From assembly GCF_037975245.1 (NCBI RefSeq), contig NC_092582.1, forward strand, positions 15,021,077 to 15,085,076: DNA of 64,000 bases. The letters are read 5' to 3'. The position numbers and the translations under genes are program-made. Below the pieces are notes generated by a model that searched no databases, had not been told where the DNA came from, and saw nothing but the letters and a program-made list of their open reading frames with translations. Below are positions 11,901-22,175 of this stretch, one piece after another. Position 1 is the stretch's first letter. Every line of letters begins with the position of its first letter. Source of the stretch: Apostichopus japonicus. Taxonomy: Eukaryota > Echinodermata > Holothuroidea > Aspidochirotida > Stichopodidae.

Positions 11901-14900
11901 ACCTTTTCAAAGAGAACAACCCCACCCCCCCCTCCCCCATGTGTGTCTATCATTTGCTCTAAATGTTACAATTTATGCCAAAATTTCCAAGAAATATCTA
12001 TAGAAAGAAAACAAATAAGTTCAAGTCCATGCAAGAATTTTTTTTCTTTCAGAGTCCAATTGTGAGTGTGGACTCAATACTTGAATTCATAACTAGCAAG
12101 TGCCATTTATACTGTGTATACATACATGTGTATACATTATCGGTTTTGACATTGAAACAGTACTGTACAACTAGAGTTCTGAGCCCCAAAAAATCTATAT
12201 TCTGCATTTTTGCAACTTGTATTGATTTGAAATGTATGATATGGAACCGAAACTTGCCAACTCATTGAAAAAGCTTCTTGCTGTAGATAAGGGTAAACAA
12301 AATGATTTAAAAAAATCTTGAAATTGAATAGAAACAGAAACATATATGTTATTGTATACAGCATATCTGCACGTGTACTTAAGTAAGCATGCATATATAT
12401 ATTATTTTACTTAACGTTAGGTATAATGACACCTCCCCCCATCCCCCCCCACCCAGTTTGCAGAGTACCACTTTTCAACCAAAAGATCTGGTAGTCTCTA
12501 CCTACAATACATACTGTACTAGTACTGTGCTATTATATAGCAAACTGCATGACAGCTGAGAATACTTCACAAGCCATTGAACGCATGGTTAATTAACTTA
12601 CATGCAAGTATATTACAGTAATATTATCCAGTGGCTTTCATTTCTTCTGTGGTTTTACCAGTGAAAAGATACCTGCTTGAATGGATTAGAGCCAACTTCC
12701 TCTTTTCCAGGAAATGTTCAAACAGTAACTCAGGCAGTGTATGGTTACTAATATTACTAATACTGTATACAGGTAGATCAGAAATGCCTGTTAAAGTTCA
12801 TCCACAGTATGTTGAACCAAAATTACGTTTCACTGTAAGGGTCAATATAATCCTTAAATGCATTGATACATTAGGAGTGTATTGAATACTCTAGGTTTTC
12901 ATATCTTATGTTCTGTTTAGTACTTTACAGGTACAATAAGTACTGTACCTTCTATTTTCTTTGCCAAAAAAACATATAGAGTATAAAATATCCTTCGTGT
13001 AAAGTTTTGTTGTTAACTGTCAAATTGCCTTTTTTTTTTTTTTTTTAATTTTGAGATTTTTTAATATTTTTTTTAAAATACAAGTGCAGCGCATTTTCAA
13101 CTTAAGCACCAAAATATGAAAACGTTTCCCTAAACATTTCGGCGCTACAAAACGAGAAATTTTCTACATCTGCTCATCGTTAATTTGTTGTGTATACAAG
13201 TCGGCCAACAAACTCCATTAAAGTTTCATATTTTGCTCATTGTGTGAATTATAAATTTTCAGCCCATTTGTAATAAGATGCAAATGTAGCTGTGATATTA
13301 ACAGAAGACAAATCCATTAGCAGACAAAGTATATTACAAAAATCCTAGTGAACAGTGCATATAATATCATAACATAATGTGTGTGTAAGTGCTGTACTTA
13401 AACACTCGAAAATTCTTCAACATTGTCTCAACGTTCTCAAACTTTAATACACAATTTAATGAAGATACATTTTTTCCCCACAATTTCCCACAGGGGAGGG
13501 AGGGGTTGCCCCTTTTAAACCCACCCCCACCTCAATGATGGGGTGTAGCATTTTTTTTTAGCTGGATACAAATGTTGGGCTACTAGGCTAGTGGGGAATA
13601 ATTTAGCTGGTATCGCAACTACAGTACGTAAAAAAGTCAAGTTGTCATACAAGTCAAAAGATGTCATGGCAGTTTTTAACACAGGAAACATGGTGTTTTT
13701 AAAATATTAAAGACAAAGTTTGGAACCTTCAAAACTGCCACATGAAATGTTGACACTAAGTTATTCCCTCGGGTAGCCTACTGTTCAGAATGCATTGATT
13801 GAGTATTATAATCAACTGCATAATATATATTTGAAGAGGATATACTGTATATATATTGTAAGTGCTGGAGTGTCAAGTCGCTAACCTTTTCCTACGAACA
13901 GACAAATTACGACCAATTTACGTAAACATATTCTCAGGAAATGGTATTTTCCCTTCAGTGCACATATATGTATCCTCCTTAACCCATAATTGGCAACGGA
14001 CGTAGGAAAACAAAATGTCATCACCGTTATTTGTCACCGTGATCTAATGTTCGACTTTGCGCAAATGCTGTAACTGTATAATTTGAGATGATTTACGTCT
14101 CTCCCCGTTCAATTTCCTCTCTTTCTATAAACCAGCATTTCAAGAAGAATAAACGACTGATACCGGAAAAAACCATCTGGAAATATTTTGTACAGCTCTG
14201 CAGTGCCTTGGAACACATGCACTCAAGAAGAGTCATGCATAGAGGTAAGCTCACCATCTTCGTAACTGGCGAGTTACTTGTTTGCACCCAAATACGGATA
14301 AAAATGTCATTTGTCACGATTCAACAACAACAAAATTTCATGCAACCGTAAACCCTTTATTTCAACATTCATACATGTGCGGTATATTAGACGTTAATCT
14401 GTCTAATTATAATGCTCATTGATATGCAAACTTTAGGACGAAAATTTGTCACAGTTTATAGATCTAGTAAACAATTTATGACCAGTAGGGATAGGGGATG
14501 CAGACCATGCTGATACTCAGAATTAATGTGTTATTCACATTGCTTTTTAGTATCACAAGAGATGTAAAGTTCTTGAGAAAGTCTGTATCACTTCCATCAG
14601 TTTCCTGTTTATGAAAAAATTGGTATCATGCTGGTAGAACTCTAATAAAACACCAACTTTCCTTTTATAATTTATTTAGTGCCTCTGCTGTGGTTTTTCT
14701 ATTTTTTTGTTAATTGAACTTTGGGATGTAAATCCCCAGTGAAAGACACTGGCTTTTTACTGGTACCCCCAACCACCTTACCCAATCCTCCACCTCAGCA
14801 AAGATATGATGTGTAGGGATTGTCAATAATTTATTTTGTTTTATGATTAGTTTCCTTGATTTAATCAACCAATGATAATAAATGCATAGAAGATCCAAAA

Positions 14901-17900
14901 TTGGACAACTCCTGTACTTAAATGTCGAATAAGTTTAACGATATTGTTATAAAAAAAAAACTGCAAAAAGTACAGTTGAATACAAAACTGCAATTTATTA
15001 CAAATCTACAATTTAGTACAGTAATAGCTAAATGCAAACAGTTCTGGAGAGATTAGTGAGTAGAGAGCACAGGACCTGTTTTACAAAATTCACATGTTTG
15101 AATCCTGTTCTAGCAGCTTGTTTGAAAATTGGGCTTTAATTTCCACGGTCAGTTTTCTCTTTATGATATGTCTTCTCTTTGTTTCTTCAAAACAAAAATG
15201 ATCTCTTCATGTAGGCCTGCAAACCATTCATGTCATTTGACCCAAGACTATGGCCTCTTTACAAACACTCCCAACTGTTTTATAGATACTTTTACCGTGT
15301 AAATATGAGAAATATGGCAAATTGTCTGGTTGTCATGAATGTATTCGGGCTCGATTGGATTCTTGTAAATCGCCGTTTTTTTTTCTTTCTTGTTCTGTTT
15401 CTCCTATTTTAGATATAAAACCAGCAAATGTTTTTATCACTGCCGAAGGGGTGGTCAAGCTAGGAGATCTGGGGCTGGGTCGTTACTTCAGTTCAAAAAC
15501 CACAGCTGCTCATTCATTGGTCGGCACACCTTACTACATGTCACCAGAACGAATTCACGAAACGGGTTACAACTTCAAATCGGACATTTGGTCCCTGGGT
15601 TGTTTACTTTACGAGGTAAGTCTTTTGCTTTGCTATTTGTTTTTTTTTGGGGGGGGGGTGTGGGAGGAGAAGGGGGAATGTAAACTCATGTGGTAGAAAA
15701 TGGCATGAATTATACCCCAAAAAAAATCCTACTATGAAAGTCTATGTGTGTACTTTCTGCAACTCTGGCATCTATGAACCAATAGTGGATGACAGTACAT
15801 TCAGAATACAACCCAAGATTTTACAACTTGTAGATACAATAAACTTCAAGTACTTGATTCTGAGAATTTGGGGGCCGGGAGGGATGTGTCTCATATTAAT
15901 CTAAATTGCATGCATATTTATGATTATTAACCAGTTTAAAACTAACAGCTCTAGAAAGGTAGAAGTAGAGGAATTTTTGTTTTCTTAGCTTTCAGATGTT
16001 TTTCTTCTCAGAACTGCATTGTTGATAAATTTGGTTGCTTCTCATATTCATTGAAAGTTATCGTTAAAGTAAAAATTGGACGTAAGCATCATAACGGAGC
16101 TGTTCAAAATTTAAGTTCATACCATTAAAAGTTTGTATTTTGCAAAGGTGGTCTTTGTTTTCATTCTGCAAATGAAATTTTGTTTAGATGCACAGAGAGT
16201 GGAGTCATTTTTACTCTAATGCTTTATAATATCTTCAATATTTTGGCTATTCACATGAAAGTGGTATGAATGGGTAATTACTAGCCTTTATATATATCCA
16301 TATGAGCGAAATATTAATATGCAAAAAAATCATCTCTGCTTTTAATATGCTACAACAATTGGTTTCCTCTTCTTAAAAAAAGGCTGCTATTTTTAGAATT
16401 GTACAAGGTAGTTGAAAACCGATCTGGTTGATGTCTGTAATCCTTACTGTTAATTTTGTAGGTACATGTATTGTGCTAGATATGATGTTTAATAGATTGC
16501 TGCACTGGTACTATCCAAACAGATTATGCTTTGCACCTCCGGAAATTCATTCTAACATTTAAAATTCTTTAAAGTATCACAGAACTTAATCCAGATAGCT
16601 ACAGATAACTGCGTGTCCAAATATGGTTTCCCACACCGGTCTGGAAAATGGAAAAGTCTGGAAAAAAAGTAAAGAACAGGGAAGACAAAACTCTTTTCTA
16701 GGTTTTGAAAGTCCTTGAATTATGTAAGAGTGAGGAAAAAAATCCTCATGTGAACACTTTTTACGTGATGTGACTTACACACGAGCAAAGGTTGTTAGGA
16801 AGAGTGAGATAAAGTTAATGTTAATTAGAGAATCTATTGAGAATTGGCATAATTGCCTCCACAAAGTCATTTCCTTAGGTAAAACAAAATTTACTTTCAG
16901 TGAATCTTTAAAACAAGGTCTGCATCATAAGGTAAGGAGAAAAAGCCAATATGGGTAAAGGGCAAAGCTGAGCATAGTAATACTTTGAGCTTTTAGAGGT
17001 AGCAAAATGCTGTCAGTTATAATCTAGTATCAATTAACTCCACTCCTCGGGGGGGGGGGGGGGGGAGAATGGAGAGAATCTTGCAAGTCACTGTGTCACA
17101 AGGTAAAGCTGCAGCAGCTGCTCCATCCCCTGCAGCACGGCTGAATCAATGTCAAACAAATTACAGAAGTGATTATTTTGGCCGACCAGCTGTGCCTGTA
17201 GTGTCTATCATGTACACATGTATGCAAAGCAAAATATAATATTTCATCTAACACAGCTTGGCTGCAGGATGCTTTTGGCAAGTTACAGCAGTCAACAAAA
17301 TGCTTGTAAAAGTCTGATCTAATAATGCAGTTTTAGTTCAAAAAAACCAACAAGACTTCACTTTCTAAGAAATTTATGCTCACAGTGATCGAATCCATTA
17401 ACTAAGGACTAGATAGTTAAGTGTTTACATACAGCGCAGCACATTTCAGAAAAATTTTCATGCACTCTCGAAAACTTGCCTTCAGCAATATTTCTTAAAT
17501 TATGCAAAATATTTCAAATTTCTCTGCTTGTGTATTCCACAGTGTGTATTAGTTTTATGCAAGTATATACTGTATGACTCTACCACCTACTGTCGGCCTC
17601 AGACATTACATATCTTTGCTGTATATATTATGGCCTCTAAAAAGTTATCAGAAGGCAAAATTCCAATTTTCTTCTATTTAACTAATATTCTCATTTTTTT
17701 TTTTTAATAATTAAAACTATCTTGATTTTTTAAATTTTTTGAAGGTTATAAATTTTGTTATTTTCTATACTACGTTTAAAATGCATGTAATCTGCTTTCC
17801 CAAAATGACATGATTTTATTTTTGTCTTGCATTATTTTGCCCACCCCTGTTTAATCCTAGATTTGTTATTTTTCTCTTAGTAGTAGGTAAACCAGTTCTG

Positions 17901-20578
17901 TTGTAATGGACATGTGTTTTGTTGATTTCACAAATGACAAAATTTATTCATCTCAGTCAATGATTAGAAATGTTGCGGTGAAAGACTCTTTGAAACCGCT
18001 TGTAAGCTGATTTCTCCCTCACCCCCCCCACCCCCCACTCACCCTTTATTCATGCTCTATAGCATGAAAAGTAGAAATCATCACAGTGTGAGAAAGCACC
18101 TCAGTATGTGATTTGATAGGTAGGTTAGATATTAACAGGTAGACTGACCCCCCTCCTCCCACCACCCTCTCGTCCCCCCAGGAAGAGCTGGTTGGTTTTT
18201 CTCGTAATTATTATTTTTTTTTTTTTGCAAACACCAGCATGATTTTAAGTTTTTCTCTAAACCGCTGCTCCATTTTCTTTTGCGCTTCATCACACAATTC
18301 GCCATTGACAATGCTTTCAAAGATGGCCGCACTCCAGTCCCCATTCTATGGTGACAAGATGAATCTCTACTCTCTCTGCAAGAAGATTGATCAGTGTGAC
18401 TATCCTCCCCTACCAGGTGATACCTACACCCAACAGGTATGCTGTCAGACTTTGGCAGGTTGCCATGGTGATAAGTAGATTTTTTTATAATTAAAAAGGC
18501 AAAACTAAAACACAAGTCATTGCTCTAAGTTTGTAGATGAGTTTTATCCAGTCTGTAACAGTTGCATGATATTTAAATAATTAATGCATGTCTCTGCTGG
18601 TTGGTTGTTCCCTAACTCTGTGGTATTTTTTGTGCATCGCTTGAAATACGGTCAATATGTGTTTTAATCACGCATTTGCTTCATTGCTTATCAACTGTCA
18701 TGGTTTGTTCAAATCAATAAACAAATGGAAAAAAATTACATTAAAAGTTTCTTTTAGACTCATCGTAGCTTTGGAGCAATGACTTTTGTTCTGTATGTCA
18801 ATAACCATTCGATGTCTCACATCTTAGTGATAATTCTTTTTCTCTCTCTCTCTCTTTCTCTTCTCTCCTGTCATCTTACCCACTCTTCCCCTCCCCCCTC
18901 CCCCTATTTGGTTAATTTTTGATCCCTTTCACTTTGATTGCTGTGTTTTGTGTTTGGTATTTTCCACTCTGCACTACTACTACCCCCTCCCCCTCCCCCA
19001 TCCCCTCTCGATCCCCTAGATGGCAGCACTCCATTCGCCATTTTATTCCGAAGGCCTTGACCTCTACACCTTGTGCCAGAGGATACAAGAATGCAAATAC
19101 CCTCCTATACCAACAAATTATTTAAATGAGGTATGTATGATATCGCATAAACTTTGGAAATGGTGATGGGGTATCACATTTTAACATCGAACTGGAAGCA
19201 ACAAAAGAAGCCCTCTTGGGGGCTACCGTACAATTTGAGTTTCTCTCAATTCAATGGTTAACTATACAAAACAGAATATTGAGGGAGAATATTTTTTTCT
19301 TATCGCATAGAAAAGAAAAGTCTCGGTTACGATACATTAGCAGAGTTGTACATAACATATACACATTAATGGTGAAAAGTAGGGAAAAGTTAGACATTTG
19401 AAAAAATAACTAACTTGGTAGATAGGATGGTATGAATGGGACATTCTGGAAAACACTTTAATATTGTGTCACACATAGAAACCATTTTTGTGAAATTTGT
19501 GTTTTTGTCATGTGGTCCAAAAGTCATGCATGCCTCATTTAATTTTGGCAGAGTGTTAAAACTGCTCTGGTTTAAAAAATGAAGCCACAAACAGGAACAA
19601 GACTGGTAGGATGTGCTTAGTTAGAACCCCATGCCAGGATACAGTATGGCTGGCTCATTTGTTTGAAGCAGTTTCTCAAAATTCCAAAACTCTGTGCCCT
19701 ATATCCCCTTTAAATTTAAATGCAAGTACTGAGAATTAATCTGAAAGTTGAAGCCATGATAGCAGATAGCCCACCAAAGAAATTCAATTGCCTATCTTTA
19801 ATTATGTCTAAAACAAAGCATATAATATTCTTAAAAGCCCTTTCCCTGTATCCACCCCCTCCCCCCTTTACTTTTTCAATTTAAAAAGTATAAAATATAA
19901 CTGATGTAGAAACCTGGTATAATAAGCTTTTGAAATATTTTATACTTAACAGTAGGTTAAAACCAATGTGTCCTGTGGAAATTTTGGCAGAATTGACAAT
20001 TCATGATACCAGGTTAATGACACTCTTGTCCTCAACCCCTCCCCCCCCCCCAATCATACACAGACACCCACCATGCCACTCATCTGTCATTAGCTCACCA
20101 AAACAAAGGATTGAGTCTTGCATTTCAGCCATCAAAATTCGAAACATATAACATTTTTAAGATGAAATTTGGATGGAAAATTTTGAATACTCCACAACTG
20201 ATAGCAATACTGTTTTGCTAAATGAAAATAAAAGTAGAGTAAAATACATCTGATTTTTGTTGGGGAAACATTATTTAGCGGTCCCTACCCCACCCCCTCC
20301 CCTTCTCACCTGGCTTGAACAGGATACTACAAGAGCCTGGCAACTTATAAAAACCATTTTTGAATTAATGCTACGTGCATGAAACCTAACAACGCCGTAT
20401 ATATGATGTCCCCCTTCAGCCTTATCAATGGCCCCTTTTTTAACCCAGTCTCGACATTTGCAGATTTCACTCGCATTTGTAAATTCTATACTTCACCTTT
20501 TGTTGTTCTTTAGTCATTCTAAGTAGAGTTTAGTGGTCATGGTGTTGTTGTTGATAAATCATTTGATGTCACTAACAC

Positions 20579-20626
<48 letters not shown>

Positions 20627-22175
20627 TATATACATACATATATATTCATACATATAGATATATTATATAATACATATATATAGATATACATATATATATA
20701 TATATGAGTATTTAAAGGTATGATGAGTTGTCCAGTGTCATTGTTATCACAGTTTTAGTGATACTTTTGTCTGTAGTAAACATCTAGTAGACAGTAGTGT
20801 TTGGTCCATTGTGGTTTGCTTGTTTCAATGTCATTCCTCCTTAGTTTATATATTATTATATTTTGTATTTATGGTATGTTTTGCAGAGGAGTGACCATAC
20901 ACATTAGGCTTAAAGGTCAACAGTTAATGGCCCCAAGTATGCTATAAAAGTCAAACTATAATTCTCTCATCCTCAAAACATGAAAATTCATCTCTACGGT
21001 CACCCATTAAATGCATTATTTCCTCAGTGAGAAACATAAACTGTCGTATTGGACAATCAGTTGCAGTGTACTTTGAGAGTAAACTGAAATTTCATAATTT
21101 CCAGAACAAGTGTAGTTTGAAAATTTTCAGTTATTTTAGCATGCTTGGTGCTAGTACTAGTGATCTTTAGCTTTGAAACCATTGGTTGAAATGATGTTCC
21201 TTTAGAGGAATGGTGTGTTGGAAGGAAGGAGGGGTCAGAGGGAGGGGGGGGGGGTTGGGAGGGATTGGAAGAGTGCGACTAATGGATGGAGGGAATAAGG
21301 TTTGCAACGGGTCATCGTATAAAGCTAAATTTAATGTATTGCAACTAATACAGAGACCAGCATTTTACTTACAATAAATCAATTTTTTTAGGAACAGATT
21401 CTCTTATATCCTTTCAGATGGGAGATTTTTACAATTCTTTCAATATTTCCTTCATAACAACAAAGGCTCCATCTTTACAAACTCATGTTGATCGAAGCTT
21501 CCAATGAAAAAAGGAAAAAAGGAAAATCTTCAAGCATTGTCTATTGTACAAATCTCCTTTTGCCAAGTTTTTTTTTGGGAGCTGCAAAATCCATGTAGAT
21601 TAAAGTCTATTCCAAAGTATTTCCTGTAATCTGAGATGAACTTTTGCTGTTGTATCTTAAGTAGCAAAATTGAATTGGGTGCTGGTGGTACTGCTGTACT
21701 GGCATATTGTAACGAGACATAACATTTAACCAACCTACTAGCTAGCTATAAACAGACCTATTCAATCTGTCATGGCTTTAAAAAACGATTAATACCAACG
21801 TTGTTGGTGAGGAATATTTACAGAAACATTGGAAATAAGTTGACAATCTGTTTGTATAGTGGGTTGATGCTGCAGTGGGAAAGGAAGACTTGTTAAAAGG
21901 ACAGTTGCATAGAGTACAGCCTTCACTCTCCCTCTCCCTCCCCCATCCCTTTCCTTTCTTTTGACAAAACATCAGAAATATATAACACTTTTGGGAAGAT
22001 CTAACTTTTCATATATTTGTTTTGCCTCCTCCTCCTCATTCTCCAGCTGTGTAATCTTGTAAACATGTGTATCCATGCCGATCCAAGTAAAAGACCAGAC
22101 ATCACCTACATCCACGAGAAAGCTCGACAGATGCACACCCATCATCTACAACAGAGCCAGCAAGGACAACAATAG
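2978..22175 (+). CDS. NEK6/7: NEK6/NEK7-type mitotic serine/threonine kinase (complete, 8 coding exons, 2 of them alternatives)
   Basis: NIMA-related kinase of the short NEK6/7 class, which in other animals acts downstream of NEK9 in spindle assembly and cytokinesis. Coding exons are 2978-3163, 7068-7130, 11178-11288, 14136-14244, 15413-15615, then 18323-18436 (6a) or 19020-19130 (6b), then 22047-22175. All have GT-AG borders and compatible phases, giving 304 aa with 6a or 303 aa with 6b, close to human NEK7 (302). Visible motifs: glycine loop GKGQFSEV (residues 37-44), catalytic Lys59 in VALKK, HRDIKPAN with Asp157, DLGLGR (Asp175, the NEK6/7 DLG form), activation loop [17 protein letters not shown] with Ser191 at the position of NEK7 Ser195, and Tyr93 at the position of autoinhibitory NEK7 Tyr97. 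The short tail is Gln-rich. Start chosen: ATG at 2978; another in-frame ATG is at 2990. A likely acceptor at 2905 (TTCTCTGCCAG) implies an upstream 5'UTR exon that I could not place. The protein mixes NEK6-like and NEK7-like residues, as expected of a pre-duplication orthologue. Confidence 0.95.
3772..3988 (+). repeat. Left subterminal array: four copies of GTAACGTGAGTAACC
   Basis: Exact 15-mers at 3772-3786, 3937-3951, 3954-3968 and 3974-3988, the last three nearly in tandem. Each is itself a direct repeat of GTAAC around a 4-bp spacer (GTAAC-GTGA-GTAAC). The placement near a transposon end resembles transposase-binding subterminal repeats of other cut-and-paste families; that function is inferred. 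Confidence 0.9.
4167..4870 (+). pseudogene. Broken transposase-like gene ([12 protein letters not shown] / GIGGAVK motifs)
   Basis: The frame from 4167 encodes a protein-like stretch with [29 protein letters not shown] and [13 protein letters not shown], followed after a frame change near 4555 by [13 protein letters not shown], an in-frame TAA, and [18 protein letters not shown] on to about 4870. I recall this [12 protein letters not shown] plus GxGGxVK pattern from repetitive uncharacterised proteins of invertebrates, with a glycine/histidine-rich segment between the motifs that is missing here. A small deletion at about 4555 probably caused the frameshift. The copy is therefore dead: one frameshift, at least one stop, and no recognisable N-terminal part. 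The Asp in SDG could be catalytic, but I cannot show that. Confidence 0.65.
5610..6005 (+). repeat. Right subterminal array: four copies of GTAACGTGAGTAACC
   Basis: Exact 15-mers at 5610-5624, 5625-5639 (abutting), 5813-5827 and 5991-6005. The last ends 2 bp before the 11-bp right terminal repeat, so the motif reaches the element end. All share the orientation of the left group. Confidence 0.9.
8093..8166 (+). repeat. (AAT)n plus TTTATATAGCGCC...AAGCGCTTTAC dispersed repeat
   Basis: An AAT-repeat leads into AAGCATTTATATAGCGCC and, 30 bp on, CTAAGCGCTTTACAG. The GCGC-containing halves can pair. I recall this short signature as very common across marine invertebrate genomes; its origin is unclear to me. 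Confidence 0.6.
8643..8959. repeat. Imperfect inverted repeat, about 37-40 bp arms
   Basis: The left arm at 8643-8682 contains GCAATACTGGATAA. The right arm at 8924-8959 contains TTATCCAGTATTGC and matches the left arm reversed with a few mismatches. Arms are 241 bp apart. This could be a degraded MITE or a potential hairpin; no target duplication was found. Confidence 0.6.
11289..14135 (+). other. NEK6/7 intron 3, no gene recognised
   Basis: 2.8 kb. Notable only for C-runs near 11920 and 12430-12451, a T-run near 13031 and a G-rich stretch near 13495. No repeat boundaries or coding exons could be supported. Confidence 0.6.
14245..15412 (+). other. NEK6/7 intron 4, no gene recognised
   Basis: 1.2 kb of AT-rich intron. 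A TGTTTGAATCCTG stretch near 15095 resembles a Pol III B-box, but a matching A-box is not convincing. Confidence 0.55.
15616..18322 (+). other. NEK6/7 intron 5, upstream of the alternative exon pair
   Basis: 2.7 kb without a recognisable gene. G-runs lie directly after the exon 5 donor (about 15650-15662) and near 17048-17066, and a C-run near 18018-18037. These could act as splicing-factor sites for the choice of exon 6a or 6b, but that is conjecture. Confidence 0.55.
18323..18436 (+). CDS. NEK6/7: NEK6/7 alternative exon 6a (canonical version)
   Basis: 114 bp, phase 0 at both ends, 38 codons beginning [19 protein letters not shown] and ending GDTYTQQ. It encodes the kinase C-lobe segment between the end of helix F and helix G, and is nearly identical to the same segment of vertebrate NEK7, so it is probably the ancestral copy. 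The acceptor is CTTTCAAAG before ATGGCC, with a poor pyrimidine tract; the donor is CAACAG/GTATGC. It lies 586 bp upstream of exon 6b, which encodes the same segment. Either exon joins in frame to exon 5 (ends GAG) and exon 7 (starts CTGTGT). Confidence 0.93.
18838..19019 (+). promoter_or_regulatory. Long CU-rich tract before exon 6b
   Basis: The intron between exons 6a and 6b contains a TCTCTCTCTCTCTTTCTCTT run near 18841-18860, further C/T-rich stretches to about 18905, and another C-rich tract directly before the 6b acceptor at 19019. Such tracts are typical binding sites for polypyrimidine-tract-binding splicing regulators and for U2AF. Exon 6a has a much weaker pyrimidine tract. A role in choosing between 6a and 6b is inference. 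Confidence 0.4.
19020..19130 (+). CDS. NEK6/7: NEK6/7 alternative exon 6b (diverged tandem duplicate)
   Basis: 111 bp, phase 0 at both ends, 37 codons beginning [19 protein letters not shown] and ending PTNYLNE. Over the first 31 residues it matches exon 6a at 18 by hand count, keeping MAAL.SPFY, LY.LC, C.YPP and P while changing the exposed charged positions. No stop or frameshift is present, and the splice sites are intact (CCCCTAG acceptor, GAG/GTATGT donor). The conserved framework with altered surface positions argues for a used alternative exon rather than a decaying copy. Because both exons are multiples of three, including both would also stay in frame, so exclusivity cannot be deduced from the frame alone. 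Confidence 0.88.
19131..22046 (+). other. NEK6/7 intron after exon 6b
   Basis: 2.9 kb without a gene. It contains the TA microsatellite at 20580-20705, a C-run near 20040 and a G-run near 21241-21254. Confidence 0.55.
20580..20705. repeat. (TA)n microsatellite, partly interrupted
   Basis: About 40 bp of uninterrupted TA, followed by TA/CA/GA-interrupted ATATAT stretches to 20705. Confidence 0.9.
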
